A DNA stretch of 16,530 bases from Candidatus Rhabdochlamydia sp. Lineage in GTDB: Bacteria; Chlamydiota; Chlamydiia; Chlamydiales; Rhabdochlamydiaceae. A model generated the notes under the pieces. That model saw nothing but the letters and a program-made list of their open reading frames with translations, did not search any database and had not been told where the DNA came from. Every line of letters starts with the position of its first letter. The stretch's first letter is position 1. This document shows, piece by piece, positions 1 to 6,702 of the stretch. Location: NCBI GenBank assembly GCA_030043815.1, contig JASHWX010000112.1, positions 1 to 16,530 of the forward strand. The letters run 5' to 3'. A program made the translations under genes and the position numbers.

Positions 1-1319
1 CCTGGGCGTGGACAGACAACCATAACATCAATTATGCAAATGGTACACTCAATCTCTTTGTCGCTATTGGTAAAATAGATAGCGAAGGGCAACTGAAGGT
101 GGGAAAACCCGTTCAAATAACGAATCTCCCTCCATATACGATCGCCGCGGATACATCGATTGCCATCAACAGATTAGACAAAAAAAACATAGTCGTCTCC
201 TATGGGCTCATTCGTTGTACCGCAGCTGGCGAGTTTATCCCCCCTTTTCTAAATTGTCGAGCCGTTTCGTTCGATGGGGGCAAAACATGGGGAGGGGTTT
301 TCGATGGTACGAATACTTTACCCTACAATGGACCTATTAGTTACCAAACGCCGCCACTCGGATGGGGCGATTATCCAGGGGTGAAGGCGGATCAATATGG
401 CAATTTTTGGATTGGCTCAACGAATTTCAACAACGCGGATCAGCCCTATCTTTTAATCAGCTCTAACCAAGGCGTCGATTGGAATCTCGCCTATACATTG
501 CCCCCAGCGACCGATTATGATTATCCCCATTTGGTCTTTGGGGATAATGGACTCGGACAATATGGCATTTGGTGTTATGCCGATTCTTTTGATATGATGC
601 TCAACGTATATCCATCCCTCACATTTATCCCCATCACGGGCTTAGGAACTTATGGAACGGGAAGCACTACATTTCTCCCTACCCTCGCAAATGCCATAGT
701 TTTGCCCACCATTGCAGCCTCGAATGATGGCCGTTTTTGGGGTATCGGCTCGATCTATGACACCGATTTTTCTTGGAATTGGCCTTTTGTCACACTATTC
801 AAATCCCCTGGTGCGCTGAATGAAAATTACGCGGGTCCATGGCTCACAGGATCTTATACTGGGTTAGCTGACCTTTTGAATATTTCTGGTGCACCTACAG
901 TTTTTCAATTTGATTCTGCGCCATATACGATCAATTTGTTTAATTCGGTTCAAGGGCTGATCTATGATAACAAGCGGCAGGCATTGTATGGCTTGTTTAC
1001 GCCCAACGTCCCAACTCTTTCGCAAAATATGCAGCTCTATTTTGCCATTTCCAGAAACAATGGCCAAACTTGGTCGGAGCCCTACAAGGTTTCAACGACC
1101 GCTTTTGCGAATCGAGGATTTAGTTCCATGGCCCTGGATCCAAAAAGTGGAAACATCTACTTGGGGTGGTATGATGGGAGAAATGATCCCAAGCTGAAGA
1201 AACTCAAATACTTTGGAGGCGTTATTCCTTCAAAAATGTTAGACAAGTTAGTGAAAAAATCCCAAGTCTCGAATCCGATATACAGCATTCCAAATCAGGG
1301 TACGTCTACACCTCCTTGA
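1..1319 (+). CDS. Secreted Asp-box (BNR/sialidase-like) beta-propeller protein, left tandem copy, 5' truncated by window
   Basis: The frame is open from base 3, so the gene begins left of the window. A GTG at 99 is in frame but internal, because the residues before it (starting W-A-W-T-D-N) match the interior of the complete copy at 1614. The protein has Asp-box motifs (SFDGGKTW, SRNNGQTW and a weaker SSNQGVDW), which sit at beta-hairpins of propeller blades in sialidases and related proteins. No FRIP motif or sialidase arginine triad could be placed, so enzyme activity is not supported. The last 100 residues are identical to the right copy. Differences elsewhere fall into short patches, for example EFIPPF versus VPIHPW and SIYDTDFSWNWPF versus GINETSFTYNYPL. 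It is probably exported like its paralogue. Recognition of the fold is fairly sure; the role is unknown, and adhesion or glycan binding is only an inference. Confidence 0.8.
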   Translation, partial: WAWTDNHNINYANGTLNLFVAIGKIDSEGQLKVGKPVQITNLPPYTIAADTSIAINRLDKKNIVVSYGLIRCTAAGEFIPPFLNCRAVSFDGGKTWGGVFDGTNTLPYNGPISYQTPPLGWGDYPGVKADQYGNFWIGSTNFNNADQPYLLISSNQGVDWNLAYTLPPATDYDYPHLVFGDNGLGQYGIWCYADSFDMMLNVYPSLTFIPITGLGTYGTGSTTFLPTLANAIVLPTIAASNDGRFWGIGSIYDTDFSWNWPFVTLFKSPGALNENYAGPWLTGSYTGLADLLNISGAPTVFQFDSAPYTINLFNSVQGLIYDNKRQALYGLFTPNVPTLSQNMQLYFAISRNNGQTWSEPYKVSTTAFANRGFSSMALDPKSGNIYLGWYDGRNDPKLKKLKYFGGVIPSKMLDKLVKKSQVSNPIYSIPNQGTSTPP

Positions 1320-1337
1320 GCCGATTGTGCTGCAAAA

Positions 1338-1354
1338 CCCCGACTGCGTCGGGG
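1338..1354. terminator. Stem-loop after left propeller gene, possible bidirectional terminator
   Basis: A perfect 7-bp stem, CCCCGAC and GTCGGGG, with a TGC loop starts 19 bases after the stop codon. On the plus strand it is followed only by TAAAATTT. On the minus strand it is followed by TTTT, so it fits an intrinsic terminator better for leftward transcription. It is duplicated at 3621-3637. Confidence 0.6.
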
Positions 1355-1414
1355 TAAAATTTGAAAAGTCTCGCCTTGCTCTAAAAAAGTTGTTTCCGAA
1401 CAAAAAACAAGAGC

Positions 1415-1426
1415 GCAGACGTCTGC
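1415..1426. repeat. 12-bp perfect palindrome at repeat boundary
   Basis: GCAGACGTCTGC is self-complementary and begins at the base immediately after the tandem-repeat similarity ends. It has no counterpart after the right copy. It could be a recombination or insertion scar; no function is claimed. Confidence 0.5.
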
Positions 1427-1468
1427 TTCCGCATCGTGGGGCATAGCGCATTCATGCGAGCGAATGTC

Positions 1469-1570
1469 TCAAAACACAGGCCGCTTTATCGCAAAACCTT
1501 CTCGATCCCAAAAGAGCACTTTCATGTGATGATTGCCCCAAATTTGCCGAAAAAGGTGTCCAAATAAATT
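1469..1570 (-). pseudogene. IS66-family tnpB (Orf2-like) relic
   Basis: The minus strand reads L-F-G-H-L-F-R-Q-I-W-G-N-H-H-M-K-V-L-F-W-D-R-E-G-F-A-I, then K-R-P-V-F and a stop. This resembles the conserved core of IS66 Orf2/TnpB proteins, which typically reads roughly GHLF...(R/H)xKxLxWDRxGFxxWYKRLE. The tryptophan-tyrosine step and the C-terminal part are missing, and no N-terminal half or transposase gene is present. It is therefore a short dead fragment. It lies between the two propeller copies, upstream of the complete one. The match is from memory of the family and rests on about 25 residues. Confidence 0.6.
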
Positions 1571-1602
1571 TAAGATATGTAACATTATTTCAATTTCGTA
1601 AC

Positions 1603-1607
1603 CGGAG
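1603..1607 (+). promoter_or_regulatory. Ribosome binding site deciding the start of the complete propeller gene
   Basis: CGGAG lies six bases upstream of the ATG at 1614. It directly abuts the other in-frame ATG at 1608, which would leave no spacing. This favours the start at 1614. Confidence 0.6.
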
Positions 1608-1613
1608 ATGATT

Positions 1614-3602
1614 ATGAAAAAAATATTGGCATTCCTGGCATGTGCATTGGTGATTGTACAGCCGCTTTTAGCAAAAACATATAAGCATGAGATACAACTG
1701 CAATTAGCAGATGACAGTGGCGCTCCCATTCCTAACACCCAATTTTGGGTTAAGCTCGATGTGGTCATAAAAGGGGATCAAATTACGGTTAATTTTCCGA
1801 ACATCAGTTTTCAGGTAAGCGGACAATGTGATCCAAGTGATCCCGAGTGCACACCGCCATCGCCTGGATACATTGTCACAGCTGCTGGCTTTCTTCCTCC
1901 GGAATGGAGGCCAAACAGCTTGATTCCGGTTACCGTCCTTGCAAGCGCCGGTGATGGTTTAGCCGGGTTCAATCCAACAAGTTTCTCTGTTCCTCCTCCT
2001 CCCCCTCCCCCTGGTTTTATTGTTCTAATAACCAATGCGGGAGAAGTAATTATTCAACAAGCTGCATCCCCCGGCTTCTCAAATGTGATTTCCATTGGTG
2101 CTCATACTGTTCTTCCCTGCTCTCTTACATATATCAGGAGTACAAGTGAAGAGATTTGCTTTAATTTTCCGATCAGCCATGGAGAAATTGATGTTACACA
2201 ATTCCCAGGAGATAGTTTTTACCTTCTGGCAGGGGGTTCCATCAGGGATAGTCATATCAACGATGCCTTTGACGATACATTCGCCTGGGCGTGGACAGAC
2301 AACCATAACATCAATTATGCAAATGGTACACTCAATCTCTTTGTCGCTATTGGTAAAATAGATAGCGAAGGGCAGCTGAAGGTGGGAAAACCCGTTCAAT
2401 TGACGAATCTCCCTCCATATACGATCGCTTGGGATACATCGATTGCCATCAACAGATTAGACAAAAATAACATAGTCGTTTCCTATGGGCTCATTCCGTG
2501 TACCGCAGCTGGTGTGCCTATCCATCCTTGGCTAAATTGTCGAGCTGTTTCGTTCGATGGGGGGAAAACATGGGGAGGGGTTTTCGATGGTACGAATACT
2601 TTACCCTACAATGGACCTATTAGTTACCAAACGCCGCCACTCGGATTTGGCGATTACCCAGGGGTGAAGGCGGATCAATATGGCAATTTTTGGATTGGCT
2701 CAACGGACTTCAACAACGCGGATCAGCCCTATCTTTTAATCAGCTCTAACCAAGGCGTCGATTGGAATCTCGCCTATACATTGCCCCCAGCGACCTTATA
2801 TGATTATCCCCATTTGGTCTTTGGGAATAATGGACTCGGACAATATGGCATTTGGTATTACACCGACTCTTATGATCCGATGGACAACCTATTGCCATCC
2901 CTCACATTTATCCCCATAACGGGCTTAGGAACTTATGGAACGGGAAGCACTACATTTCTCCCTACCCTGGCCAATGCCATAGCTGAGCCCACCATAGCAG
3001 CCTCGAATGATGGCCGTTTTTGGGGTATCGGCGGGATCAATGAGACCAGTTTTACTTACAATTATCCTCTTGTCACATTATTTAAATCCCCTGGTGCGCT
3101 GAATGAAAATTACGCGGGTCCATGGCTCACAGGATCGTTTAATGGATTAGCTGAGCTTGTGAATTCTTCTTTTGCACCCACAGTTTTTCAATTTGATTCT
3201 GCGCCATATACGATCATTTTGCCTTTTACGGTTCAAGGGCTGATCTATGATAACAAGCGGCAAGCATTGTATGGTTTGTTTACGCCCAGCATCCCATCTC
3301 TTTCGCAAAATATGCAGCTCTATTTTGCCATTTCCAGAAACAATGGCCAAACTTGGTCGGAGCCCTACAAGGTTTCAACGACTGCTTTTGCGAATCGAGG
3401 ATTTAGTTCCATGGCCCTGGATCCAAAAAGTGGAAACATCTACTTGGGGTGGTATGACGGGAGAAATGACCCCAAGCTGAAGAAACTCAAATACTTTGGA
3501 GGCGTTATTCCTTCAAAAATGTTAGACAAGTTAGTGAAAAAATCCCAAGTCTCGAATCCGATATACAGCATTCCGAATCAGGGTACGTCTACACCTCCTT
3601 GA
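1614..3602 (+). CDS. Secreted Asp-box (BNR/sialidase-like) beta-propeller protein, complete right tandem copy
   Basis: This is a 662-residue protein. The ATG at 1614 is preferred over the ATG at 1608 because the CGGAG at 1603-1607 lies six bases before 1614 but touches 1608. Residues 1-20 form a Sec signal peptide (Lys-Lys, then a hydrophobic stretch ending PLLA). Residues about 21-220 are an N-terminal region with a seven-proline run at 127-133 and cysteines at 72, 79, 169 and 182, which could form disulfides outside the cytoplasm. Residues about 221-630 look like a beta-propeller, with Asp-boxes at 313-320, 377-384 and 574-581. The basic tail (KLKKLKYF, KMLDKLVKK) is unusual. No catalytic sialidase signature was recognised. 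The gene follows a near-identical partial copy, suggesting a recent tandem duplication and possibly a longer array to the left. A secreted, surface or host-facing protein is the likely role. Confidence 0.85.
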   Translation: MKKILAFLACALVIVQPLLAKTYKHEIQLQLADDSGAPIPNTQFWVKLDVVIKGDQITVNFPNISFQVSGQCDPSDPECTPPSPGYIVTAAGFLPPEWRPNSLIPVTVLASAGDGLAGFNPTSFSVPPPPPPPGFIVLITNAGEVIIQQAASPGFSNVISIGAHTVLPCSLTYIRSTSEEICFNFPISHGEIDVTQFPGDSFYLLAGGSIRDSHINDAFDDTFAWAWTDNHNINYANGTLNLFVAIGKIDSEGQLKVGKPVQLTNLPPYTIAWDTSIAINRLDKNNIVVSYGLIPCTAAGVPIHPWLNCRAVSFDGGKTWGGVFDGTNTLPYNGPISYQTPPLGFGDYPGVKADQYGNFWIGSTDFNNADQPYLLISSNQGVDWNLAYTLPPATLYDYPHLVFGNNGLGQYGIWYYTDSYDPMDNLLPSLTFIPITGLGTYGTGSTTFLPTLANAIAEPTIAASNDGRFWGIGGINETSFTYNYPLVTLFKSPGALNENYAGPWLTGSFNGLAELVNSSFAPTVFQFDSAPYTIILPFTVQGLIYDNKRQALYGLFTPSIPSLSQNMQLYFAISRNNGQTWSEPYKVSTTAFANRGFSSMALDPKSGNIYLGWYDGRNDPKLKKLKYFGGVIPSKMLDKLVKKSQVSNPIYSIPNQGTSTPP

Positions 3603-3696
3603 GCCGATTGTGCTGCAAAACCCCGACTGCGTCGGGGTAAAATTTGAAAAGTCTCGCCTTGCTCTAAAAAAGTTGTTTGCGACAAAAAACAAGAGC
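2284..3696 (+). repeat. Tandem direct repeat, right unit
   Basis: Partner of 1-1414. Long stretches are base-identical, notably the first ~90 bases of the shared segment, about 307-344 in residue numbering of the complete gene, and nearly all of the last 300 coding bases. The few changes in those stretches are mostly silent. The changed stretches mostly alter amino acids. Confidence 0.93.
3621..3637. terminator. Stem-loop between propeller gene and ankyrin relic, possible bidirectional terminator
   Basis: Second copy of the 7-bp CCCCGAC/GTCGGGG stem with TGC loop, 18 bases after the stop at 3602. The minus-strand T-run after the stem suggests it could also end transcripts of the leftward ruvC-ruvA-mnmE-nth operon once they have crossed the relic region. 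Confidence 0.6.
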
Positions 3697-3739
3697 AAGG
3701 CGATTATATACCGTAATTGTCGGAAAGCTCATCGGGAGA

Positions 3740-3930
3740 CTATGGGTTCATAACCTTAAGAAGATTGGCATAGGGAATTTTCAAGATATTGTCTATTTCT
3801 TTGCCATATGGGCAGCCGTGATCGATCGCCCATTTCAAAATTTTCAGGTGGCCATTTTCAGCAGCAGAACGACTTGTCCAGTTATCCCACTCGCAGCCAT
3901 TTTCTCTTGCCCATTTTATACTGCGACCGT
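3740..3930 (-). pseudogene. Ankyrin-repeat protein relic
   Basis: The minus strand encodes I-K-W-A-R-E-N-G-C-E-W-D, then S-A-A-E-N-G-H-L-K-I-L-K-W-A-I-D-H-G-C-P-Y, and stops at 3740. The pattern AAENGHLxxLKWAxxxGCP is the ankyrin-like repeat abundant in amoeba-associated giant viruses, amoebae and some of their bacterial symbionts. Only about one and a half repeats remain. No convincing start codon exists: the frame extends right only through a palindromic region to a GTG at 4042. It is best read as the end of a larger lost gene. Ankyrin proteins in intracellular bacteria are often host-directed effectors, but this fragment is probably not functional. Confidence 0.6.
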
Positions 3931-4105
3931 TCAAAAAAAGTGAAAATGTCAAGGAGGCGCCGTGAATTTGAACCAGGCGAAGTCCGGCGCCGAAGCAGCT
4001 CAACTTGAACAAGTTGAGCGATGCAGGCGGGTTCAAATTCACTGGCTGTCCGACGCTGGCAGATTCACTCTTTTTGAGCGGGAGCAGTATAATATCTCAA
4101 AATGG
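3911..4105. repeat. Imperfect inverted repeat with perfect inner palindrome
   Basis: Two arms face each other. The left arm, 3911-3974 read on the minus strand, and the right arm, 4030-4105 on the plus strand, share GGTTCAAATTCAC exactly. After a poorly matching spacer they share a diverged stretch of the type TTCACT(C/T)TTTTTGA(G/A)CGG, then GCAGTATAA and later AAAATGG. Between the arms, 3998-4019 is a perfect palindrome: 10-bp arms (GCTCAACTTG and its complement) around an AA loop. There is no T-run beside it, so a simple terminator is unlikely. The arms overlap the ankyrin relic on the left and reach to within about ten bases of the nth stop codon on the right. Confidence 0.75.
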
Positions 4106-4115
4106 CCGTCTGCGT

Positions 4116-4742
4116 TTAAAAGTCATTCAACACTCTCTTGCAAATGGGACAATCTGCAGTCTGATGTCCGCGCGCGGGGCAGTATTTTCGGGCAAAATAG
4201 ATGATTTGAAGATGGATTTTTGCCCAATCTTTTTTTGGAAACAAGGTCTTGAGGTCTTTTTCGGTCTGTTTCACGTTTTTGCCGGAGCTTAAAGTCCATC
4301 GTTTGGCGCAGCGGTGGATGTGTGTATCGACCGGAAAGGCGGGCAAATGAAAGGCCTGCACCATGACAACAGATGCCGTTTTGTGGCCGACCCCTGGCAG
4401 ATGTTCCAGTTCTTCAAAGGTTTTAGGGACTTTCCCGCCGTGTTTTTCGATGAGGATTTTGGAGAGGTTCCAGATGGCCTTTGCCTTGCTTTTGCTGAGG
4501 CCGCAAGGCCGGATGATCGATTGAATTTCATCGATGCTTAAACGGACCATCTCTTTAGGTGTTGAAGCCTTTGCGAATAGGATGGGCGTGATTTGATTGA
4601 CGCGTGCATCGGTGCATTGCGCTGATAGGAGTACAGCGATAAGGAGAGTGTAGGGATCTTTATGGGCAAGGGGAATGGCCGGATGGGGGAAGAGGGAATC
4701 GAGGATGCGTTGAATGATCTTTGCTTTTTCTTTTTTTGTCAT
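4116..4742 (-). CDS. nth: Endonuclease III-like DNA glycosylase/AP lyase
   Basis: This 208-residue protein removes oxidised pyrimidines and cleaves at the abasic site in base excision repair. The helix-hairpin-helix LPGVGHKTA (115-123) carries the catalytic lysine K121, and VDTHIHR carries D139, matching E. coli K120 and D138. LLSAQCTD near residue 40 is typical of the family. The C-terminal iron-sulfur loop is odd: cysteines are visible at 188, 198 and 201 (spacing 9 and 2), but the fourth cysteine of the usual C-x6-C-x2-C-x5-C is absent and the protein ends seven residues later. Its ATG overlaps the mnmE stop (ATGA), so the two are translationally coupled. In Chlamydia nth and mnmE are also neighbours. 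Confidence 0.93.
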   Translation of the reverse strand: MTKKEKAKIIQRILDSLFPHPAIPLAHKDPYTLLIAVLLSAQCTDARVNQITPILFAKASTPKEMVRLSIDEIQSIIRPCGLSKSKAKAIWNLSKILIEKHGGKVPKTFEELEHLPGVGHKTASVVMVQAFHLPAFPVDTHIHRCAKRWTLSSGKNVKQTEKDLKTLFPKKDWAKIHLQIIYFARKYCPARGHQTADCPICKRVLNDF

Positions 4743-6094
4743 TTTCCAATGCAGAATTTGGAGAAGATCGCTGATAGGATATCTTCTGTGATGTTAGTGC
4801 CGATGATTGCCCCGAGTTCGCTCAACACTTTACGCATATCAGAGGAGACAAATTCTGGAGAAATGCCGGTTTTTAATCCATCGATGAGTATTTGCAGCGC
4901 TTCGATGGCGTTGAGTAGGGCTTGATGGTGGCGCACGCTTGTGATGACGACTTCATCTTTGGAAGGAGGGCCTTTTTGCCAGATCCATTTCTCGATGGCT
5001 GCTTGAAGGGCATCGATGCCGATCCCTTCTTTTGCTGAGACAGAGACGAGATGGGGAAGCGGAGGCGGGGGCATTGCGTCTGGCAAATCGATCTTGTTCC
5101 AAACAAAAAGCGTCTTTTCTTGAGGGGCAATGCTTAAGTCAAATTCGCATGAGGCATCGAGGACAAATAGCACCAAGTCTGCTTGCTGCATCTCGGCTTT
5201 GGAGCGGCGGATTCCTATCTGCTCGATGATTTCTTCCGTATCGCGGATCCCTGCGGTATCGATGAGGCGGAAATGCAAATGGCCGAGTTTCATCTCGTCG
5301 TCGAGGACGTCGCGCGTCGTGCCTGGAATGTCGGTGACGATGGCGCGTTCTTTGCCGAGCAGCGCGTTCATCAATGAGGATTTGCCGGCGTTGGGAGGCC
5401 CGGCAAGACAGAGAGAAATGCCGTGGCTGACGATTTTTCCGTGATGGTAGGTGGCGGCGAGGCGCTGCATCTCTTGCTGAATGTTGAAGAGAATCGCAAC
5501 GACTTCATCCATGGAGGCAAATTCCAAATCTTCTTCAGGGAAGTCGACCCAGGCTTCTAAAATCGCGGCGATATCGACGAGCTTCTTTTGAAAAGTCAAG
5601 ATGTGCGCTGAGAGCCTGCCTTGCAGTTGATGTTCAGCAGCATGGAGTGCGAGATCATTTTTAGCGCTGATCAGCTGTTGCACGGCTTCTGCTTGAGCGA
5701 GATCGAGTTTGCCGTTGATGTATGCCTTGAACGTGAACTCGCCGGGATCGGCGGGACGCGCGCCGGCTTTTAAGATCGTCTCAAGAACGCGGCGGGTGAT
5801 CAAGCTGCCGCCGTGGCAGTGGATCTCGACGGTATCTTCGCCTGTGTAAGAGCGGGGCGCGAGCATGACGATAGCGAGGACTTCATCGATTATCCTGTCT
5901 TCGGCATCGACAATTTTTCCGAGATGCGCAGTGTGGGATTTGTAGTTGCGAATGGGGCCGGAATAAACTTGCGCAGCGACGTCGAGGGCCTGATTCCCGG
6001 AGATGCGGACGACTGCAACGCCTCCTTCTCCTGGCGGCGTGGCGATAGCGGCGATCGTGTCGCCTTGTTGATAGGGGCGATGAATAAATTCCAT
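4739..6094 (-). CDS. mnmE: tRNA uridine-5-carboxymethylaminomethyl modification GTPase MnmE
   Basis: MnmE acts with MnmG to modify the wobble uridine at position 34 of certain tRNAs. The N-terminal tetrahydrofolate-binding domain begins DTIAAIATPPGEGG and includes the GEDTVEIHCHGG segment. The inserted G domain has the P-loop GPPNAGKSS, a DIPGTTRD switch, DTAG, NKID and SAKEG. The protein ends with the family signature CIGK, whose cysteine is functionally important. The start used here is the ATG at 6094, giving 451 residues and a leader length like that of relatives. A GTG at 6115 would add seven residues and overlap the ruvA stop by one base; neither has a clear Shine-Dalgarno sequence. It is the third gene of the ruvC-ruvA-mnmE-nth operon. 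Confidence 0.96.
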   Translation of the reverse strand: MEFIHRPYQQGDTIAAIATPPGEGGVAVVRISGNQALDVAAQVYSGPIRNYKSHTAHLGKIVDAEDRIIDEVLAIVMLAPRSYTGEDTVEIHCHGGSLITRRVLETILKAGARPADPGEFTFKAYINGKLDLAQAEAVQQLISAKNDLALHAAEHQLQGRLSAHILTFQKKLVDIAAILEAWVDFPEEDLEFASMDEVVAILFNIQQEMQRLAATYHHGKIVSHGISLCLAGPPNAGKSSLMNALLGKERAIVTDIPGTTRDVLDDEMKLGHLHFRLIDTAGIRDTEEIIEQIGIRRSKAEMQQADLVLFVLDASCEFDLSIAPQEKTLFVWNKIDLPDAMPPPPLPHLVSVSAKEGIGIDALQAAIEKWIWQKGPPSKDEVVITSVRHHQALLNAIEALQILIDGLKTGISPEFVSSDMRKVLSELGAIIGTNITEDILSAIFSKFCIGK

Positions 6095-6114
6095 AGAGGA
6101 ATTATAGCTGGACA

Positions 6115-6702
6115 CTAAATACTTCGCAAAGCCCAGGTGATGAGTTTGGCGAGTTCCGGCTCGCCTTGCATTTTGTTAAGGGCAATTTTTATTGCTTTTT
6201 CCGCTTGGGCGCTATGATAGCCGAGATTGATGAGCGCTGAGATGGCATCCCCAACGACTCCGGCTTCCTGGACCGGATGGGCGGCTGATTGACTAATTTC
6301 TTTTTTAACTTTGTCGCGCATTTCGACGATCAGCCTTTCTGCGGTTTTCTTGCCGATGCCGGGGATTTTGCAAATCCGCTGAATGTTGCCTTCCTTGATG
6401 GCGTGTTGCAAGTCGTTGATTTCCATATGCCCGATCAATGCGAGGCCGGTCTTTGGGCCGATGCCTGAGATTTCGATGAGGGATTCAAAGAGGTCGCGTT
6501 GATGGCGCGTGAGGAACCCAAACAGCTTGTGAGAATCTTCCCGCACGACAAATGAGAGGTAGAAAGTGATGGACGACCCTGCCGTTGGCAGCTTGGAAAA
6601 ATTATTAAAGGGGATCAATAAACTGTAGCCGAGCCCTTGAACATCGACGATGGCTTTTGTCGGTGTAGCTTCTTTGAGAATGCCTGTGATGTATTCGTAC
6701 AT
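6115..6702 (-). CDS. ruvA: Holliday junction branch migration protein RuvA
   Basis: RuvA binds four-way DNA junctions and loads the RuvB motor. The 195-residue length is normal. Residues 1-62 form the OB-fold domain (MYEYITGIL...GLGYSLLI). Two helix-hairpin-helix motifs follow, ISGIGPKTG at 78-86 and IPGIGKKTAERLI at 113-125. After a hydrophilic linker comes the C-terminal domain III that contacts RuvB (ALINLGYHSAQAEKAI). AGGAG lies six bases before the ATG, inside the ruvC coding sequence. ruvA starts 88 bases before ruvC ends, an unusually long overlap. No ruvB is present in the window. Confidence 0.97.
   Translation of the reverse strand: MYEYITGILKEATPTKAIVDVQGLGYSLLIPFNNFSKLPTAGSSITFYLSFVVREDSHKLFGFLTRHQRDLFESLIEISGIGPKTGLALIGHMEINDLQHAIKEGNIQRICKIPGIGKKTAERLIVEMRDKVKKEISQSAAHPVQEAGVVGDAISALINLGYHSAQAEKAIKIALNKMQGEPELAKLITWALRSI

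Larger units (their letters stand above)
1..1414 (+). repeat. Tandem direct repeat, left unit (offset 2283 bp)
   Basis: Bases 1-1414 match 2284-3696. The offset is 2283 bp through the coding part, with a one-base indel near the right end. The match covers the gene 3' end, the stem-loop after the stop codon and an AT-rich imperfect inverted repeat bounded by GCTCT and AGAGC (1378-1414). Similarity ends abruptly after GAGC at 1414/3696. The left limit lies outside the window. Confidence 0.93.

Noticed and set aside
99..1319. GTG at 99 as the true start of the left propeller gene
   Set aside because: The same position in the complete copy is an internal valine (QLKVGKP), and the frame is open to the window edge. 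The gene simply starts further left.
1544..1572. TTGCCG with a downstream AT-rich hexamer as a promoter for the complete propeller gene
   Set aside because: At 17-base spacing the -10 position reads AATTTA, a poor match. The region is simply AT-rich.
1614..3602. Calling the propeller protein an active sialidase
   Set aside because: Asp-boxes occur in many non-sialidase propellers. No FRIP motif, arginine triad or Tyr/Glu nucleophile pair could be located.
3998..4019. The perfect 10-bp palindrome as an intrinsic terminator for nth
   Set aside because: No T-run follows on either strand, and it is nested in a larger inverted repeat. A repeat element fits better.
3962..4204. An 80-codon plus-strand frame starting at GTG 3962, with a perfect AAGGAGG at 3951-3957
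   Set aside because: The spacing is only four bases. The frame runs through the palindrome and then antisense into the end of nth, and the product resembles nothing. The AAGGAGG is probably a chance part of the GC-rich palindromic block.
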